Source: Chloroflexota bacterium
GTDB taxonomy: Bacteria; Chloroflexota; Dormibacteria; Aeolococcales; Aeolococcaceae
NCBI GenBank assembly: GCA_005880985.1
Contig: VBIQ01000007.1
Coordinates: 248,001-312,000, forward strand
Direction: 5' to 3'
Length of the DNA stretch: 64,000 bases
A program made the translations under genes and the position numbers. Under the pieces are notes generated by a model. The model searched no databases. It worked only from the letters and a program-made list of their open reading frames with translations, and was not told the origin of the DNA. This document shows, one piece after another, positions 9,984 to 19,547 of the stretch; positions within the stretch are counted from its first letter, which is position 1, and the number at the start of each line of letters is the position of its first letter.

Positions 9984-12490
9984 GACATCCTCGACAGCAA
10001 CGCGACGGGAAACCGGGCCAGCAGGCGAGCCATCGGCAGCCTGCCACCGTCGACGCTCTCGCCGGTCAGCTGGTTGTGCCACCGCCCCGCCGGCAGCCGG
10101 ACGGTGGTGTCACCCCAGCCGTCGCCGAGCCGGCTGACCAGGCGGGGCACCACCGTCACCGCCCCGGGACCGCGTCCGCGGGCGAAGGCGACGCCGTGCT
10201 CGCTGCGCTCGCCGTCGATGGGCAACGGCAGATAGTCGCCACCCTCGCCGAAGTCCGCCGGCCGCCGCGCCCGGAGCTCCAGGGCGCGCCGGATCAGGTA
10301 CAGCTTGGGCAGACCGCTGTCGGCGTCGGCGTTGATCGCCTCCGCGGAGACCGATCCGGCCCTGGCCAGCAGGCGGCGGCGCAGCCCGAAGTCGACCGGG
10401 CGGCGGTTGTCGGGATCGACCAGGCTCAGATCCCAGAGCTCGCATCCCTGGTAGATGTCGGGAACGCCCGGCGAGGTCAGCTTGAGCAGCGTCTGCGCCA
10501 GCGAGTTGCTCCTCCCCCACTCCACCAGCGGCCCGACGAAGCCGGCGATGTCGGCACCGAGTTCCTGGTCGGCGAGGACCGCCTCGGTGAAACGGCGAAC
10601 CGCGGCGTCGTACCTCGCGTCGGCATTCAGCCAGGAGGTGCGCAGCTTGGCCTCGCGAGTCGCCTTCTCCATGTACGCAACCGCGCGAGCGGCATCCAGC
10701 GGGTGGGCGCCGACCAGGGTCTGGAAGAGGACGTACGCGGTGAGCCGGTCGGGCATGCCCTCGGTGCGGTGGCGTTCGCACCGCCGGCTCCACCGGCGCA
10801 CCGCCTCCGCCCAGGCATCGGGAATCTCGGAGAGCAGCGCGAGCCGGGCCCGCACGTCCTCGCCGCGCTTGCTGTCGTGGGTCGAGGTCGCCACCAATCC
10901 GAACGCGCCGTGCGCCTGCGCCCGCTGGTTGGCGGCGTGGAACGCCTCCACCGAGACCCCGAAGCAGCCGGGGTCGGCGCCGACCTCGTTGAGCGCGAGC
11001 AGCCGCGGGTAGCGGTAGAAGGCGGTGTCCTCGAGCCCCTTGGCCGACACCGCCACCGCCGTCTGGGCGAACCGCAGCATGAGCTCCGCCGCCGCCGGCC
11101 CGGCGACCAGGCCCAGCACCACGTCTGCGAGCAGATCGAGCAGCGCCGCGGGCAGGTCGGCTCGGACGCGCCGTGCCTCGCCGACCGCGCTGCGGATCAC
11201 CGCGACATCGGCGTCGCTCGCCGGCTCGCCGGGAACGCCGTAGGTCCGGTAGACGGTGAGCCCGGCACCGAGCTCGATGAGCGCCTCGCGCATCGCCCCG
11301 CGGGGATGGTCGCCGTGCTCGGGGTCGGCGGCGCAGACGCGGGCGAGCAGCCGGGTCAGTCGCTCGGTCTCGGCCGCCAGCATGGTGCGCATCACCTCCC
11401 GCCGGGCGTCGCGCGCGATCTGCGCGTACGGCCGCCGCTCCCCGGTGAGGTCGGCGAGCAGCGCGGTCAGCGGCGCCTCGCCGCGAGGATCGACGAACAG
11501 GCCGGTCACCCGGGCGGCGAAGTCATACCCGGTGGTGCCCTCCACCGGCCATCCGGGCGGAAGCGCCTCTGACGCGGCGAGGATCTTCTCGACCACGACC
11601 CAGCGGTCGCCACCGACCGCGTCGCGCAGGCGGCCCAGGTAGCCAGCGGGACGGCACAGGCCGTCGACGTGGTCGACCCGCACGCCGTCGAGCCTGCCCT
11701 CCCCCACCAGCCGCAGCACGCGCTCGTGCATCGCGTCGAAGACCGCCTCGTCCTCCACCCGCATGCCGACCAGCGAGGAGATGTCGAGAAAGCGCCGGTA
11801 GTTGAGCTGCTCGCTCGCCAGCCGCCAGTGCGCCAAGCGGTAGTGCTGGTGGTCGAGCAGGACGAGGAGCGCGGCGTGATCGGCCTCGACCTCGGCGAGG
11901 CGGTGGCCGGTGTCGCCGCCACCCCACCCCAGCTCCGCCAGTGATCCCGCCGACAGGGGCAGGCGCATGTCGGCATACCGGAGCAGCGGCCGCCCGCCGT
12001 CGAGACCGAGGCCCACCTCGCCCCGGGCGATGACGCGACCGATCTGGTCGCCGAGGATCGGCATCAGCACCCGATCGCACAGCGACGGCTCGTCAGCATC
12101 CCAGTCGATGTCGAAGAACGGCGCGTGGCGGCTGCCGCGGCCCCGCTCGAGCACGTCCCACCACCAGGGGTTGGCGGGGACGGCGGCGGTGTGGTTGGGG
12201 ACGATGTCGACCAGAAGTCCGAGGCCGGCCCCCGAGAGGGTGTCGACGAGGGAGGCGAAGCCCGCCTCGCCGCCCAGCTCCTCGCTGATGCGGGTGGGGT
12301 CGACGCCGTCGTAGCCGTGGCTGCTGCCGGCGGCCGCCTGGGTGATCGGCGAGGTGTAGACGTGGCTGACGCCCAGCTCGGCGAGGTAGCCGGCGACGTC
12401 CGCGGCGGCGGCGAAGTCGAAACGGCGGTTGAGCTGAAGCCGGTAGGTCGCCCGCCGCTCGGTCACCCTGCGCTCCCAGTCCGCCGGCAC
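9980..12490 (-). CDS. treY: Malto-oligosyltrehalose synthase
   Basis: ATYRLQLNRRFDFAAAADVAGYLAELGVSHVYTSPITQAAAGSSHGYDGVDPTRISEELGG...GLLVDIVPNHTA; overlaps treZ start. Confidence 0.95.
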   Translation of the reverse strand: MPADWERRVTERRATYRLQLNRRFDFAAAADVAGYLAELGVSHVYTSPITQAAAGSSHGYDGVDPTRISEELGGEAGFASLVDTLSGAGLGLLVDIVPNHTAAVPANPWWWDVLERGRGSRHAPFFDIDWDADEPSLCDRVLMPILGDQIGRVIARGEVGLGLDGGRPLLRYADMRLPLSAGSLAELGWGGGDTGHRLAEVEADHAALLVLLDHQHYRLAHWRLASEQLNYRRFLDISSLVGMRVEDEAVFDAMHERVLRLVGEGRLDGVRVDHVDGLCRPAGYLGRLRDAVGGDRWVVVEKILAASEALPPGWPVEGTTGYDFAARVTGLFVDPRGEAPLTALLADLTGERRPYAQIARDARREVMRTMLAAETERLTRLLARVCAADPEHGDHPRGAMREALIELGAGLTVYRTYGVPGEPASDADVAVIRSAVGEARRVRADLPAALLDLLADVVLGLVAGPAAAELMLRFAQTAVAVSAKGLEDTAFYRYPRLLALNEVGADPGCFGVSVEAFHAANQRAQAHGAFGLVATSTHDSKRGEDVRARLALLSEIPDAWAEAVRRWSRRCERHRTEGMPDRLTAYVLFQTLVGAHPLDAARAVAYMEKATREAKLRTSWLNADARYDAAVRRFTEAVLADQELGADIAGFVGPLVEWGRSNSLAQTLLKLTSPGVPDIYQGCELWDLSLVDPDNRRPVDFGLRRRLLARAGSVSAEAINADADSGLPKLYLIRRALELRARRPADFGEGGDYLPLPIDGERSEHGVAFARGRGPGAVTVVPRLVSRLGDGWGDTTVRLPAGRWHNQLTGESVDGGRLPMARLLARFPVALLSRMS

Positions 12491-12534
12491 CCCGGCACAG
12501 AGACTAGCGGCGGCGAGGCGGCAGGCTCAGCGGC

Positions 12535-12711
12535 TCAGCTCTCCACCCGCAGGCGCTTGCCGGCGGGCCGCCCGAGGTCGCGCTCGTAGGCCCGCTTGAG
12601 GATCCCGAGGATCGCCTCGCGCCGCGCCACCATCCGCTCGATCGCCGGCCCGTGTGCCGGCTCGCCGGGCTCCTCCGTCCCCCCCGGATCCTGCCTGGGT
12701 GTGTCGGCCAT
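12535..12711 (-). CDS. Small hypothetical protein
   Basis: ORF MADTPRQDPGGTEEPGEPAHGPAIERMVARREAILGILKRAYERDLGRPAGKRLRVES. Confidence 0.45.
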   Translation of the reverse strand: MADTPRQDPGGTEEPGEPAHGPAIERMVARREAILGILKRAYERDLGRPAGKRLRVES

Positions 12712-12859
12712 GGTCTCCTCCGGCCGCGCCTGCTCGGGGAGGGGCTGGGGGTCCTGCGCGGCGAGAAAAGACGATAGCAAAGCTATCACCAAAGAGAAAG
12801 CCGGCGCATTCAGCTTGCTGCCGGCCCGGGCTCTCTCCCGGGCGGGCGACGGGCCCGCC

Positions 12860-13120
12860 TCAGTCGTCCGGCGCGGCCAGGATCCGCTGTCCGGCGCGGC
12901 CCACCACCGTCAGCCGCATGGCGCGCTCGACCTGGAGGGGAAGCACCAGCTCCTCGCCGCAGCTGAGGCAGCGGCCACGCAGCTCGTCGCCGACCTCGGC
13001 GAGGGCTCGGCGGCGGCCGGCGCAGCGGGGGCAGGAGGCGAGCCTCAGATATCCCGGACCGGCGAGCGGGGCCGGCCCGGAGACCGGCGGGGACGGCAGC
13101 ACACCTGGAGCGGTGGACAT
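12860..13120 (-). CDS. Small zinc-ribbon-like protein
   Basis: CPRC-x17-CLSC Cys pairs in MSTAPGVLPS...LASCPRCAGRRRALAEVGDELRGRCLSCGEELVLPL. Confidence 0.5.
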   Translation of the reverse strand: MSTAPGVLPSPPVSGPAPLAGPGYLRLASCPRCAGRRRALAEVGDELRGRCLSCGEELVLPLQVERAMRLTVVGRAGQRILAAPDD

Positions 13121-13235
13121 CGAAGACCCCCTCGTACCGGCTGACGGGGGATGGATTGTCCCACCGCTGTGCGACACGCACAAGACAGCACAACCGCTCC
13201 GTCACAGTGCGTCACAAAGCGTCAGACCCGCGAGG

Positions 13236-14309
13236 TCAACCGGCCAGCTGGGCGACCCGTGTGACCTCGGCGGCGCGCCGCTCCCGATCCAGCTCCTCGG
13301 CGAGGCGCTCGTCGTCGGCGCTCATCACCTCGGTGTCCAGCTGCGAGAACTCCATCACCCCCATGTCCTGGAAGGCGGCCTGGATGCGCGGACCCCAGAT
13401 GCCGATGTCCTTCAGGGTGGGCACGATGCGCGAGAAGAGCATCCGCCGGAACTCGACCATGGTGACCGAGGCGTTGACCCACTCGAGCGCTTCGCTGCCG
13501 ATACCGAGGTTGTCCCACACCTCGTCGGCGAGGAAGCGGTCGCGCATCAGGTAACACGCCTGGACGGCGAACTGCTCGCGCTCCTCGCGTTCACGCTCGC
13601 CGATCTCGCGGTAGTACTCGCGCAAGGCGATGCGACCGAAGGCGACATGGCGCGCCTCGTCCTGCATGACATAGGCGTTGATCGCCCGCGCCAGGGGATC
13701 GCCGGTGAAGTCGCGCTGCAGCCCGAAGGCGGCCAGCGCCAGCCCCTCGATGAGCACCTGCATGCCGAGGTAGGTGATGTCCCAACGGCTGTCGCGGATG
13801 ACGTCGTCGAGCAGCGCCTTCAGGTTCTCGTTGATCGGATACGCCAGCGACATCTTCTCGTGCAGGAAGCGCGAGTAGGTCTCGACGTGACGCGCCTCGT
13901 CGATCACCTGGGTGGCGGCGTAGAACTTGCTGTCCAGGTCGGGCACCGTCTGGACGATCTTGGAGGCGCAGATCAGCGCGCCCTGCTCGCCGTGCATGAA
14001 CTGGGAGTAGGTCCAGGCCGCCATGTGCCGGCGCAGGTCGGCCCGGGCGCGCTCATCGAGCCGCACCCACATCGGCGAGCCGTAGATGCCGATGTACTCG
14101 TCGGGGGAGCCGAGGGGGTTGTCGGGATCAGGATCGTGCGACCAGTCGATGCGCGTGGTCGCGTTCCACTGCTTCTCCTTGCCCTTCTCGTAGAGGCCGA
14201 GCATGCGCTCACGCCCCTCGTCGTACTCCCAGTTGAAGACGGTGGTGGCCGAACCGTCGACGCTCCATTGGGTCAGGTCGACGGGAAGGGCGTAGCGCCG
14301 AGTGCTCAT
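13236..14309 (-). CDS. Ferritin-like diiron protein (AurF/R2-like helical carboxylate-bridged)
   Basis: Two ExxH-type metal motifs: VIDEARHVETYSRFLHEKM and QDEARHVAFGRIALREYY. Confidence 0.7.
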   Translation of the reverse strand: MSTRRYALPVDLTQWSVDGSATTVFNWEYDEGRERMLGLYEKGKEKQWNATTRIDWSHDPDPDNPLGSPDEYIGIYGSPMWVRLDERARADLRRHMAAWTYSQFMHGEQGALICASKIVQTVPDLDSKFYAATQVIDEARHVETYSRFLHEKMSLAYPINENLKALLDDVIRDSRWDITYLGMQVLIEGLALAAFGLQRDFTGDPLARAINAYVMQDEARHVAFGRIALREYYREIGEREREEREQFAVQACYLMRDRFLADEVWDNLGIGSEALEWVNASVTMVEFRRMLFSRIVPTLKDIGIWGPRIQAAFQDMGVMEFSQLDTEVMSADDERLAEELDRERRAAEVTRVAQLAG

Positions 14310-14358
14310 CACATCCTCCCAAGCGCCGCCATCTTAGCCCGGATCCCCACGGGAGAGC

Positions 14359-15279
14359 TCAGGCCTCGGCGCGCAGCGCCGCGAGCGACGGATCGCGCCC
14401 CGGGCTGCGCACCCTGGCGAGCAGCACCGCCGCCACCAGCACCATCGCCCCGCCGGCGATCCGCGACGGCGCCAGCGACTCGCCGAGGAGCAGCGCCGCC
14501 AGCAGGGCCGTGGTCGCCGGCTCGAGGGTGCTGACGATCGCCGCCCTGGCCGGTCCGATCCGCGACAGGCCGGCGAGAAAGCTGGTGGCGGCGATCAGCG
14601 TGGGAACCACGGCGATGCCGACGATCACCCCCCAGGCCGACGGCTGGACGCGGTGCAGCCCGCCGCCCGCAGCGGCCACCACCAGGAAGCAGGCGCCGGC
14701 AACGCTCGAGACCACCGCCATCGCCGGCAGGGCGCCGATGCCGCGCAGCACCGCGCTGCCGAGCAGGATGTAGGCGGAGTACACGGCGGCGGAGAGCAGG
14801 CCGAGCAGGACGCCCTGGAGAACCAGCCCGGACGACCGCCCCGGCCCGGCGACGAGGATGACGCCGGCCGACGCCAGCAGCAGTGCCATGGCCCGGCCCC
14901 TGGTGACCCGCTCGCCGAAGAGGACGCGGGCGAGCACGGTGACGACTCCCGGATAGACGTAGAGAAGGATGCTGGTGATCGCCGCCGGAACGAAGCGCAG
15001 GCTGGAGAAGAAGGCGCTTGCCTGGCCGACGTAGAGCAGGCCCATCAGCCCCATGCCGGCCGCACCGCGCCTGCCGTACCAGACGCGCTCGCGACGGACG
15101 GCGACCATCGCCCAGAGCAGCACCGCAGCGATGCCGAAGCGCAGTCCCAGCAGGGTGGGGATGTCGAGGCCGCGCCCCGGCGCCCACTTGCCGAAGATGC
15201 CCAGGGTGCCGAAGCTCACCGCCGAGACGGCGACCAGCGCCAGGCCTGCCGATTCCCCTCGCCCGGGGCGCCCGCTCAC
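14359..15279 (-). CDS. EamA/DMT family transporter
   Basis: Ten-TM-like hydrophobic pattern; GTLGIFGKWAPGRGLDIPTLLGLRFGIAAVLLW, ALAALLLGESLAPSRIAGGAMVLVAAVLL. Confidence 0.85.
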   Translation of the reverse strand: MSGRPGRGESAGLALVAVSAVSFGTLGIFGKWAPGRGLDIPTLLGLRFGIAAVLLWAMVAVRRERVWYGRRGAAGMGLMGLLYVGQASAFFSSLRFVPAAITSILLYVYPGVVTVLARVLFGERVTRGRAMALLLASAGVILVAGPGRSSGLVLQGVLLGLLSAAVYSAYILLGSAVLRGIGALPAMAVVSSVAGACFLVVAAAGGGLHRVQPSAWGVIVGIAVVPTLIAATSFLAGLSRIGPARAAIVSTLEPATTALLAALLLGESLAPSRIAGGAMVLVAAVLLARVRSPGRDPSLAALRAEA

Positions 15280-15312
15280 CGGCGGCGGTGACGTCTCATC
15301 GTCGGCAGCCTG

Positions 15313-16095
15313 CTAGCCGTCGCCGACCGGCGTCTGCGACTCATCAGGCACTCGTGTCGGTCGCAGGCCGACCTCGCGCGAGGCGGCGGCGAAACGGACC
15401 GCATCGCGCAGCGCACACCCGGCACCGTCGTTGTTGAAGTAAACGTACCGGTCGGCACTGCTCGGCCATGCCGCGGCCAGTCGCTCCGCCCATTGCTGCA
15501 GCGTCGAGCGCCGGTAGCACGGATCCGGCGAGCCGGTGCCCTGGTGGAAGCGGAGATAGGTCCAGTCCGCGGTGCGCCAGACGGGAGACATCGCATGGGC
15601 CTGACGGTCGGCCAGGCACAGGGCGGCGCCGTGCTCGACCAGCACCTCGTGCACCGCGTCGCTGTACCAGGAGGCGTCACGGAACTCCACCGCCACCCGG
15701 ATCGGACGGGGAAACCGCGACAGGGTGTCGGCGAGGCGCGCGGGCTCGGCCCGCATCGTCGGGGGCAGCTGGAGGAGCAGCGGCCCGCACTTGCCGCCGA
15801 GCGGCCTGGCGCGCTCGAGGAACAGGGCGGCCGGCTCCGCCGGCTCGCGCAGACGCCGCACGTGACTCAGGTAGCGGCTGAGCTTGGGGGCGAAGACGAA
15901 GTCCGCGGGAGTGCGCCGCGCCCACGCCTCGAAGGTCGCCTTCTCGGGCAGCCGGTAGAAGGTGTTGTTGATCTCGACGGTGCGGAAGTGTTGGGCGTAC
16001 ACCTCGAGCCAGCGATTGGCGGGCAGGTCGTCCGGATAGAACAGGCCGCGCCAGTGACGGTACTGCCAACCTGAGGTGCCGACGAAGAGGGTCAC
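15313..16095 (-). CDS. DUF72 domain-containing protein (GTG start)
   Basis: LFVGTSGWQYRHWRGLFYPDDLPANRWLEVYAQHFRTVEINNTFYRLPEKATFEAWARRTPADFVFAPKLSRYLSH...RVAVEFRDASWY. Confidence 0.9.
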   Translation of the reverse strand: MTLFVGTSGWQYRHWRGLFYPDDLPANRWLEVYAQHFRTVEINNTFYRLPEKATFEAWARRTPADFVFAPKLSRYLSHVRRLREPAEPAALFLERARPLGGKCGPLLLQLPPTMRAEPARLADTLSRFPRPIRVAVEFRDASWYSDAVHEVLVEHGAALCLADRQAHAMSPVWRTADWTYLRFHQGTGSPDPCYRRSTLQQWAERLAAAWPSSADRYVYFNNDGAGCALRDAVRFAAASREVGLRPTRVPDESQTPVGDG

Positions 16096-16101
16096 GCGAT
16101 A

Positions 16102-17853
16102 ATGCAACTCGTGAGCGCCCCCTTCGCGAAGCCGCGGCGAGGTCCGCTGGGGCCGGCGGTGCCGGGGGCGGTGGCCGGCGAGGCTCCCGCGGAGGCGGTC
16201 GAGCTCTACCACCGGACCTACACCAGCCTCCTGCGCAGCAGCGGCGAGATGCGGTTGCGAGTGTTGGAGTCGTCGCATCGCGCCATGCGGTCGAGCCTGC
16301 ACCCGCTCGCCGATTGGGCCGAGCTCGACCTCGGCGCCCTGCTCTACGCCCTGCGGCGCCTCCCCGAAGCGGTGACCTCGGCGCGGCTGATCGTCATGGG
16401 GCAGTCGGCGGAGGTCTTCCTGCGCCACGGCTTCGGGCCTCTCGACAGCACCGCCGAGCTGGCCGCCCCGGGACGCCGCCGCCGCTGGTACCGCGCCCGG
16501 TCGGGGGCACTCGCGGTGCTGATCGCCAGTCCATCGGACGTCGACGACCTGGTGCCGACGCTGGTGGCGCTGCAGATGGAGTGGAACAAGCTGCACCGGC
16601 GGCTGCGCACCACCGGCGGCCTGACCGGGATCGCTCCCGACCCGGCCGCCTGCGCCGCCGTCCTCGGCGGCGAGCTCGACGACTGGCAGCACCTGGCCGA
16701 GCTCTGGAAGGACGACTTCGGCGACTGGCTGCGCGGCGTCGCCGCCGAGGAGATGTCGCTGCGCATCCGCATGCTCGGCGGCACCGCCGTGGGCTACGCG
16801 CGCGAGACCCGGCACTGGTGGACCGCGGTCACCGCGGCGATGGCCGCCGAGGGACTGGGGGAGCGGCCCGTCTACTTCGTCAGCAGCAACACTCACAGCC
16901 TGGTCAACCTGGTCACCGGCGTCGCCGCCCGGCACGAGCAGGAGCTGGTCGACTTCATCGCCACCCAGGGGCCCGACGACATGCGCCACGAGCTCGAGCA
17001 GCTTCGCGCCGGCCGCGCTCACAGCGAGTGGGCGAACTTCCTCTACTACGCGGCGCGGCTCTTCTACGCCGCGCTGCCGCCCGGCTCCCCCCATCGCGAC
17101 CAGCGACGGCAGCAGGAGCGGGAGGCGGGCGTGCTCCACATCGGCAGCACCACCGCCCTCGACGTCGCCGCCCAGCTGATCGTTCTCGACCGCCTCGACC
17201 GCGCCCGCTTCGACGATCGCCTGCAGGACGTCGATGCGGGCTCGCTGGAGGCGTCGCGGGCGGTGGTGGTGAACATCGACTACCCGCTGGGCTGGGCGGC
17301 GTACAACATCCTCCGCGAGGTCGCCGAGGCCACCGCCGAGCTGCGCGGTGTCTACGTGCTCGGCAAGGCGGCAACGCTCAACGCCGACATCGGGGACGTG
17401 ATGATCAGCAGCATGGTCCACGACGAGCACACCGGGACCACCTACTGGCTGGACAACGCCTTCAGCGTCGGCGACATCAGCCCCTACCTGCGCTTCGGCA
17501 GCGGCCTCGACAACCAGCGTGCGGTCAGCGTCAAGGGCACCTTCCTGCAGAACCGCGGCTACCTCGACTACTACTACCGCGAGGCCTACACGGTGGTGGA
17601 GATGGAGGCGGGACCGTACTGCAACGCCGTCTACGAGATCTCCGAGGCGGACCGCTATCCCACCGGCACCTCGGTCAACTTCTCCAAGCTCCCGCTCGAC
17701 TTCGGCGTCATCCACTATGCCTCGGACACGCCGTACACCCAGGCACGCACCCTCGGCGCCCGCGGTCTCTCGTACTTCGGGATGGACTCCACCTACGCCT
17801 CCTCGGTCGCGATCCTGCGCCGCATCCTGCGACTCGAGAACGCCCTGCCCTGA
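16102..17853 (+). CDS. Large uncharacterised protein; C-terminal region weakly resembles nucleoside-phosphorylase-type fold
   Basis: Uninterrupted 583-aa ORF with good codon bias; motifs GVYVLGKAATLNADIGDVMISSMVHDEHTGT, VVEMEAGPYCNAVYE, FGVIHYASDTPYT. Confidence 0.8.
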   Translation: MQLVSAPFAKPRRGPLGPAVPGAVAGEAPAEAVELYHRTYTSLLRSSGEMRLRVLESSHRAMRSSLHPLADWAELDLGALLYALRRLPEAVTSARLIVMGQSAEVFLRHGFGPLDSTAELAAPGRRRRWYRARSGALAVLIASPSDVDDLVPTLVALQMEWNKLHRRLRTTGGLTGIAPDPAACAAVLGGELDDWQHLAELWKDDFGDWLRGVAAEEMSLRIRMLGGTAVGYARETRHWWTAVTAAMAAEGLGERPVYFVSSNTHSLVNLVTGVAARHEQELVDFIATQGPDDMRHELEQLRAGRAHSEWANFLYYAARLFYAALPPGSPHRDQRRQQEREAGVLHIGSTTALDVAAQLIVLDRLDRARFDDRLQDVDAGSLEASRAVVVNIDYPLGWAAYNILREVAEATAELRGVYVLGKAATLNADIGDVMISSMVHDEHTGTTYWLDNAFSVGDISPYLRFGSGLDNQRAVSVKGTFLQNRGYLDYYYREAYTVVEMEAGPYCNAVYEISEADRYPTGTSVNFSKLPLDFGVIHYASDTPYTQARTLGARGLSYFGMDSTYASSVAILRRILRLENALP

Positions 17854-17899
17854 CGGGGCACCGGCCAGTCGACGAGACCGCACCGCGCGCGGCAACCGG

Positions 17900-18562
17900 C
17901 TACGCGATCCGGAGCGCGATCATCACCCCGTCGCGCACCGGGGCGATCATCGAGGCGAAGCGGGCGTCCTCGGCGACCAGCCGGTTGTGCTCGCGGATGG
18001 CCTCGGTGTATCCGGGTCGCCGCTCGTCGGGCTCGCCGGTGGCGGCGCGCCCGCTCCAGAGCGCGTTGTCGCAGAGGTAGAGCCCACCGCGCCGGATCCG
18101 CTCGCGGCCGGCGCGCCAGCAGTCGGGATAGCCGTCCTTGTCGACGTCGCAGTAGACGACGTCGAAGAGCCCCTCCTCCATCGCCAGGCCGGCGAGGGCG
18201 TCGCCGACGCGGTAGCGGACCCGTTCACCGAGGCCGGCGCGCCCCAGGTACCCGGTGCCGTCGAGGGCGTTGTCGGCATTGCCGTCGGTGCAGATCACCT
18301 CACCGCCCTCCCCCACCGCCCGGGCGAACCAGTAGGCGGAGTAGCCGTACCCGGACCCCAGCTCGATCACCCGCCGGGCGCCGATCGACCGCGCCTGCAA
18401 CTCCAGCAACCGTCCGACGGCGCGGCCGACGATGGGAAAACTGTGCTCGCGAGCGCGTGCCTCCATCTCCTCGAGGACGCTGTCGGAGTGTTGCAGCGCG
18501 GCCAGCTCGAGCAGGTAGCTATCGACCGCTGGGTCCATGTAGGGCATGGCGCGGGCAAGCAT
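17900..18562 (-). CDS. O-methyltransferase family (class I SAM-dependent)
   Basis: RVIELGSGYGYSAYWFARAVGEGGEVICTDG; LFDVVYCDVDKDGYPDCW; RGGLYLCDNALWSGR. Confidence 0.88.
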   Translation of the reverse strand: MLARAMPYMDPAVDSYLLELAALQHSDSVLEEMEARAREHSFPIVGRAVGRLLELQARSIGARRVIELGSGYGYSAYWFARAVGEGGEVICTDGNADNALDGTGYLGRAGLGERVRYRVGDALAGLAMEEGLFDVVYCDVDKDGYPDCWRAGRERIRRGGLYLCDNALWSGRAATGEPDERRPGYTEAIREHNRLVAEDARFASMIAPVRDGVMIALRIA

Positions 18563-18608
18563 GCCTCACGCCGCGGCGGCGCCGCGCAGGTGACCTCTCA
18601 GGCCGATA

Positions 18609-19439
18609 TCAGGAGGACGGTGCCGCCGGAGCGGAGCTGCCGTACGCGATCGCGAACCCGTCCGATGCGCTGGCGTCGGACTCGGGCGAGTCCGGTGAAG
18701 ACGGCGTCGATACCGATCCGTGCCGCTGGATCATCACCCCGCCGTCCGCCTTCACCAGGGCCGGCGACGCTCCGTTGGCAGTGCCGTGATCGAACACCGT
18801 GCTCCCGTAGCGCGCCAGCGTGGCGAGACGGCCACCGACCGTCGGCGCCTCCACGATCCACTCGGCGGAGGTGCCCGGACCAGCATAGGCGAGGCCCGTG
18901 GTCGTGAACGAGTTCCCATTTGACGAGTCCGTCAGGGTGATGCTCCACCCCGACACGCCCTTGCTGATCGACGCGGCCATCGTGTCGCCATGGCTGACGG
19001 TGATGCAGTTCGTGGTCACCGACACCGAGCAGGCTGGGATGAAGGTGACTGAGGCAGGGAGGATCTCCCACCACGCCGCGTAGTGCGCGGCGCCGCCGTA
19101 GTAGTCCTGTTCGGTGCCGGTCTGGATCAGGGAGGTATTGCCGAATCCGTCTATGCCGACCCACGCCGACGAGTACGTCGCGCCCGATGTCGCGCTGACC
19201 GTGGGCACCGTCCACCCCCCGGTGACGCTGCTGTACGTCGTCCCGGTCACCGCGTAGCCGGACCAATTGCTCGAGGCCCACCCCAGACCGCTCCCCCCGC
19301 CGCCGGTGCCGTGGCCGCCCTTCTCGGTCACCCGTGGATGGTGGCTGACGGCATTTGACGGGTGGGAGGCCGCCTGCGCGCTCACCCCGAAGGTGCCGGC
19401 CGTGACGAGCAGCACAACCATTGCCAGCAGGCCGCGCAT
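18609..19439 (-). CDS. Secreted G1 (glutamic/eqolisin-like) family endopeptidase
   Basis: Signal peptide MRGLLAMVVLLVTAGTFGVSAQAA; SNWSGYAVTGTTYSSVTGGWTVPTVS; AYSSAWVGIDGFGNTSLIQTGTEQ-like; SAEWIVEAPTVGGRLATLARYG. Confidence 0.82.
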   Translation of the reverse strand: MRGLLAMVVLLVTAGTFGVSAQAASHPSNAVSHHPRVTEKGGHGTGGGGSGLGWASSNWSGYAVTGTTYSSVTGGWTVPTVSATSGATYSSAWVGIDGFGNTSLIQTGTEQDYYGGAAHYAAWWEILPASVTFIPACSVSVTTNCITVSHGDTMAASISKGVSGWSITLTDSSNGNSFTTTGLAYAGPGTSAEWIVEAPTVGGRLATLARYGSTVFDHGTANGASPALVKADGGVMIQRHGSVSTPSSPDSPESDASASDGFAIAYGSSAPAAPSS

Positions 19440-19547
19440 CGGGCGCCCTCCCTCTCACGTCCCCCGTTTGAACGCGTCTATCCTATCACCGGCCCGCTAG
19501 CAACTCGAGCTTGCCGACGGGACCCGCCCCCTGCGAGCATCGAAGCG

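Noticed and set aside
15313-17895. 860-aa minus-strand ORF in the track spanning 15313-17895
   Set aside because: Only the last ~260 aa are the genuine DUF72 protein; the rest is antisense to the well-supported 16102-17853 gene and is low-complexity.
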